Program-made: the position numbers and the translations under genes
Assembly: GCA_001510575.1 (NCBI GenBank)
Contig: LNGK01000004.1
Coordinates: 1,977,988-2,041,987 of the forward strand
Length of the DNA stretch: 64,000 bases
Source of the DNA: Knoxdaviesia capensis
Lineage: Eukaryota; Ascomycota; Sordariomycetes; Microascales; Gondwanamycetaceae
Direction: 5' to 3'
The notes under the pieces: model-generated
What the model was told of the DNA's origin: nothing
Databases searched by the model: none
Seen by the model: only the letters and a program-made list of their open reading frames with translations
In this document: piece after piece, positions 60,201 through 64,000 of the stretch
Layout: every line of letters begins with the position of its first letter
Numbering within the stretch: position 1 is the first letter of the stretch

Positions 60201-61796
60201 TACTGTCGATCATCGAGACTTAGAAGGGTCATCAATCTACAGATGTGTCTCTTGGTTTCTGTCTGCGATCTTCCAGTCTGGCCAATGTGTTGTTCCAGGA
60301 GCGACTTTTGCAAGCTCCGCGTAGTCAGGGACGAGGGCAGCCACTAAATCCACACAAAGTCTCCCCCAGCTGAGATCGAACTTATCGTCCCATCGGCTCC
60401 CGGATCGCCGCCCACTCTCCCACCGTCTATCTACCAGCCTCTTCCCAGTGTAGCTGTATCGAAAAGCACTTAGGAGGATACCAAGTTCGGCACGTGTGGG
60501 CTCGTATTATGCGGACACTCTGTTCCCTGTCCAGGTGCAGTATAGTACAGATAAGAGTTGGTTCTGGTTTAGGCTAGATCACCACCCTTGCATCCTCGAT
60601 ACCTGCGGCCAAAGTCTTCTTTTTGCCCAACTGTGCTGTGTTGTGGTGCACAAGATCAGCCAAGACCGTCCGGTGCTTGGGTGCCTGCATATATCATGGA
60701 CTCTTGGATTTGTTCTGGCGTGGTCTAGCAGCTTGGCATCTCCTCAGGATAGCATATGTATGCCCAGCACACTTATTGCAGGCACTTTGGAGGTGTCAGA
60801 CGCTGCCTGTGTCTCTTTCTGGGCACTCATTTGGCCTCTAAGACACAGCAACTGGCAGAGGTATCCAAATTCGCCTGCTTCCATTCTCCGCTTCTGATTA
60901 GATGTTCTCATTTGCGTTTTAGGTTATCAATTATCAATAACAGCTAGCCGTTGTAAACCCCAACACACAATAGTTCTATTTACATGCTTTGCTTGCAGGG
61001 ATCGGCCATCGTCCTCGGTTTTTCTGGGCCGGGACCGAAGATAGCTCAAAGCAGGACACAGACCACATACGAGTCGAGTGCACTTGGACTCTTTTGGCTT
61101 GTGGTGTTGAGTCCATTCTCAAAAGAGAACTAGATCCACGGCCGATTTTGCTAGTCTCGCAAAAGACTTAATAGAGAAGAAGTAATGTCATTCCCTGTGA
61201 CTGTCAGTTAGTTATGTTTGTCCTTTTATTTTCTCGTTTCTTGTCTCCGTGAATAGTCGATGATGGGAAGAGCTTTATAGGCGATATGCTTACTCTCATA
61301 GACTTTAACCATAATATTGACTGTTAATGGTCTTATCGTCCATATATCGATCTCCTTGAAGTCAATTTCAAAACCGGGGAAATCTCTGCTGGCTTACGCC
61401 ACCACGCATGTATTACTTACATCTGACGGCTCCTCCTGGCTCTTCTCCCGCACTGGTACTAATCCAAATATTGATCGGACGAATAGATGTTAGTATGCAG
61501 TAGTAGGTCTAGCTGCACAGACACCACCATGCCGGATATGCTTCCTCCCACATCACCCGCTGGCTGAACCGTCACACCTTGTTGAAAGCGAATCAGACTC
61601 TTGAATAATAGAGCCAGAAACCCTGAAACTCGGACAATTTGCGGGAGTTGCTCAACATGAATCTGTAAGTTGATTGTGCATAAGTAAACGTCGAATCGTC
61701 GAGCTTGGGGGTGCTTTGTTTGCCCACAAGGTTGGTTATACTGCCACACATGCCTAAACCGCATGATATTCAGCTAGCTCCTCTGCTTTGGCTCTC

Positions 61797-61827
61797 TCTT
61801 CTTCTTCTTCTTCTTCTTCTTCTTCTT
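61797..61827. repeat. (CTT)10 trinucleotide microsatellite
   Basis: About ten CTT units. They create a poly-Leu frame on the + strand and a poly-Lys frame on the - strand, neither of which is credible as a gene. Confidence 0.9.
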
Positions 61828-62583
61828 GTCCTCCTCTTTATTTTCTCCGGCCTCTTCAACCCATTCGTTCATATTCTTCGAGAATACGGGCTCCCCGTGA
61901 TTATCACTAACTTCGATGAAAAGGACAAAAACGCAGTCGGTTTGCGCTGAGCTGGTGACTTTTTCGTCAGAACCTAGACAGTCCCACGCTTTCTTTTGCA
62001 GCTTCTTACTATTGTCTGATCTTTCTATAGCCTTGTGAGACATCTGGAATGCTTTACAAAGCGAACCCTCAAGTCAGATCTCAAATTTTCTGGATATGCA
62101 TATCTCCAATTCTCCATGTAGCTTTTGCGAACTTTGATAGATGTTTGGGCTGTATCCAGGTCGACCCTCTATGCAGAAGACATTACCCATTTTCGGATGT
62201 CTGCCATTCCCAAGCGCTCGGTCTTCAAGGGCGGAGATTGCTCAACCGGAGAGCAGATGGAGTCCGGATAGCTAGTTTCAGAGACCTAACCACGTTGAGA
62301 TACACCAAAGACGATCTGTCGATATAGAGCTGTATCTGTCGTTGATATTACGAAACAATCAGATCTCGGCATTTTGTTCCGGAAGCATTGTCTATGCATG
62401 CATTGTCTGCTCAAAGTCGGGGGGATGTCATCCTTGAAAGGCTCTCGTTCGAAGTCCCGCGGCCGACAGTGCCGCACACCAGAAAATCGGAATCACATTG
62501 GCTGTTGGATGAGGTCCCGGAAATAAGAAGTTTCACACTATTAGCGCGGTTATCACGCCTTCATCGAGATATCAACAGCTGTC

Positions 62584-62598
62584 TAGGGTTAGGGTTAA
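62584..62598. repeat. Interstitial telomere-like repeat TAGGGTTAGGGTTAA
   Basis: Two TTAGGG-type units in gene-free DNA, about 1.4 kb downstream of the transporter start at the right edge. The orientation is the same as at 23308-23324. Confidence 0.6.
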
Positions 62599-63019
62599 GG
62601 ACATTGTCTTCCAGTACGGCCCAACTTGTAACGTCCACGTCTTGGCCTTTCTCATGGTAAGATTGGACGTCCATTATTGAATCCTCAGGCCTTCGAATAT
62701 GCTTGAATATGGGTCTCCTCATCGGTCGACTGCTGATATGACAGTCCCGTCTTAGAAGATCAGGTAAAGACATGTGTCATGAAACCGTTGCATTGTTTAT
62801 CTGGAAGCATCTCACCCTAGAGAGGATGGATGAACATAATCATAAGCACTATATACACGAATCCCACATAGCTCCACAAGCAAACAGAAAAACACCAGAA
62901 CGCCTCTTGTCCTATCTTCGCGAGGAAGCGGCTACTGATATCGAAGCCAGACCCTATCCCTAGTTCAAACAGATATATCAACCGGAAGGGCGGGTGATTC
63001 CCCCGGGAGTGGTTGCCTT

Positions 63020-63976
63020 TTATTCTCCTTCTGACCGACCATTCTCAACGAGCCGGACGCAAATCACAGCGGTTCCGGCAGCAATACCACCAAGACACAA
63101 AGTGTGAAAGCCTTCCCACATACACGCGCGCCACAACGCAGATCGACTCTCCCCGGCGGCGTCATCCGTGGTACGGAGGAGGAACTTCTTGGATGCGCCG
63201 AATGTGAACAGGCCAATGACACACAGAATGATGCTCCAGATCAGGCCGACGCCGACCGTCGAGGCGAAGAAGTACGGCACGAGCGGAATCAGAGCGCCAC
63301 AGATGTAGCCGGCTGAGATGGCGGCGCCGTTGAGGATGGGAGAGAGCGGGGGCTCGAGGGCGTCGTCGTCCTCGTCGGAGTCGGATGCGAGGAATCCTCG
63401 GCGAGCGTCGGAGGTGGGGGTCGGTTGGGCCGGTGCTGAGAGCTGTGAAATATGCCGCGACACGCCGGGGAGACGGCCGGACTGGACCAAGTCGGTGAGG
63501 ATGGGGGAGACTTCGTCGTCGCGGAGATGCAGTGGCTCCAGGTACTTCCGGACAATGGACTCCGGATCGCTGGAGCTGCTCTTGACCTCATCCTCGTCTT
63601 CCTCCTCTTCTAGAGTTGCTGAGCTCCGTTCACTGCTGCTGCCGCTGCCCCGGCCTGAGGTGGCCGACGCCCACGGCGACATCCGCAACATGCCTTTGGC
63701 CTCCTCTGCATCTCCGATATCAGCATCACTTCTCGAGTGGTCGTGATGCGAAGTCTCCCTCTGTGGAAGTGCGTCCCGGGCTGACAGGAAACCGCCGATG
63801 CCCATGCTGATGCTTCCGGCACATAGCTCGGCAAGGCCGGCGTATATCACGGTGTCTGTCCGGCCGAGGGACGACAGACCGGCCGTCAGGGCGAACGGGA
63901 CGGTTAGGCCATCCGAGAACCCGAGAGTGAAGTCACTCAGAATGATGGTGAGCTTGCGGGACGGAAGACGGCCCAT
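63020..63976 (-). CDS. ccc1: Vacuolar iron/manganese transporter, Ccc1/VIT1 family
   Basis: A single exon of 318 residues is visible. The VIT1 signature SDFTLGFSDGLTVPFALTAG is at residues 14-33, followed by VIYAGLAELCAGSISMGIGGFLSA. Two hydrophobic segments come first, then a long cytosolic acidic and Ser-rich stretch (about 75-210), then three more (AAISAGYICGALIPLVPYFF, GLIWSIILCVIGLFTFGASK and FHTLCLGGIAAGTAVI), giving the five-helix layout of Ccc1. Such proteins carry cytosolic Fe2+ or Mn2+ into the vacuole. The start ATG sits in a good context (CACAATGG) 24 bases from the window edge, but the frame stays open to the edge, so an extra N-terminal exon beyond it cannot be excluded. Confidence 0.85.
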   Translation of the reverse strand: MGRLPSRKLTIILSDFTLGFSDGLTVPFALTAGLSSLGRTDTVIYAGLAELCAGSISMGIGGFLSARDALPQRETSHHDHSRSDADIGDAEEAKGMLRMSPWASATSGRGSGSSSERSSATLEEEEDEDEVKSSSSDPESIVRKYLEPLHLRDDEVSPILTDLVQSGRLPGVSRHISQLSAPAQPTPTSDARRGFLASDSDEDDDALEPPLSPILNGAAISAGYICGALIPLVPYFFASTVGVGLIWSIILCVIGLFTFGASKKFLLRTTDDAAGESRSALWRACMWEGFHTLCLGGIAAGTAVICVRLVENGRSEGE

Positions 63977-64000
63977 TGTGACAATGTGGAAGAGGGGGAG

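Larger units (their letters stand above)
57054..63019. other. Gene-free region, right part
   Basis: The first 200 bases form the secreted amidase promoter and leader. The rest contains only short overlapping frames without codon bias or family motifs. Notable are a C-run (57709-57717), TGTACAGTAG at 58167-58176, a CTT microsatellite (61797-61827) and a double telomere-like repeat (62584-62598). No tRNA or transposon remnant was recognised. Confidence 0.6.

Noticed and set aside
60496..60897. 133-codon frame
   Set aside because: Cys/Trp/Leu composition looks random, with no family or start context and no splice partners.
61774..62043. 89-codon minus-strand frame with poly-Lys
   Set aside because: The Lys run is the CTT microsatellite read backwards. 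The rest has no recognised homology; a small real gene is not excluded but not supported.
62441..62470. tRNA B-box-like sequence GTTCGAAGTCC
   Set aside because: The T-arm stem does not pair, and no A box or acceptor stem fits at the right distance. Other TTCGA sites (8376, 22978, 31508) failed the same test.
1..64000. Transposons, CRISPR arrays and secondary-metabolite clusters
   Set aside because: No reverse transcriptase, transposase, long terminal or inverted repeats, spaced repeats, polyketide or peptide synthase features were seen on either strand.

Overview
The window looks like nuclear DNA of a filamentous ascomycete, most likely an Aspergillus/Penicillium-type fungus (Eurotiomycetes). 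The evidence is short introns with CTAAC-like branch points, G/C-ended codons, a large Zn2Cys6 regulator, an augmin (HAUS6) homologue and an RBM25-type splicing protein, both absent from budding yeast, and no tRNA, rRNA or recognisable transposon. The species cannot be named from the sequence. I support 14 protein genes. Exon boundaries were worked out by hand from reading frame and splice consensus, and family calls rest on recognised motifs, not on searches.

Layout. Positions 1-20379 are a gene-free stretch of about 20 kb. It holds homopolymers, one 26-base run of N beside poly-C (15597-15622), small hairpins, a short tandem repeat and many copies of a TACTGTAC/GTACAGTA motif. From 20380 comes a major facilitator (MFS) transporter gene, then another 4.9 kb without genes. 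A gene-dense block spans about 27.3-57.1 kb: a Ppr1/UaY-type Zn2Cys6 transcription factor (+), Bub3 (-), eIF2 alpha (+), mitochondrial inner membrane protease subunit Imp2 (+), a YMR166C/Mme1-like mitochondrial carrier (+), the COMPASS subunit Bre2/CclA (+), an unrecognised single-span membrane protein (-), Nse1 of SMC5/6 (-), a HAUS6-like augmin subunit (+), mitoribosomal protein bS21m/Mrp21 (-), an RBM25-like RRM-PWI protein (+), an intracellular amidase (+) and a secreted amidase-signature protein (-). Positions 57054-63019 are again gene-free, and the right edge carries a Ccc1/VIT1-type vacuolar iron/manganese transporter (-).

How the genes relate. The block is mostly housekeeping: spindle checkpoint and microtubule nucleation (Bub3, HAUS6), chromatin and DNA repair (Bre2, Nse1), translation (eIF2 alpha, Mrp21), mitochondria (Imp2, carrier, Mrp21) and splicing (RBM25). 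Bub3/eIF2 alpha, Nse1/HAUS6 and Mrp21/RBM25 are divergent pairs with short shared promoters, and several intergenic regions contain AACCCTAA (telobox-like) elements. The two amidases are convergent neighbours but are not close paralogues. I found no secondary-metabolite cluster, phage-like system or CRISPR.

Most worth a second look: the palindromic TACTGTAC motif repeated only in non-coding DNA, the telobox elements, a GC-AG intron in eIF2 alpha, a duplicated basic-Ser motif in the HAUS6-like protein, a transcription-factor intron that could give an isoform without the zinc cluster, and a telomere-like repeat enclosed by an inverted repeat near 23.3 kb.
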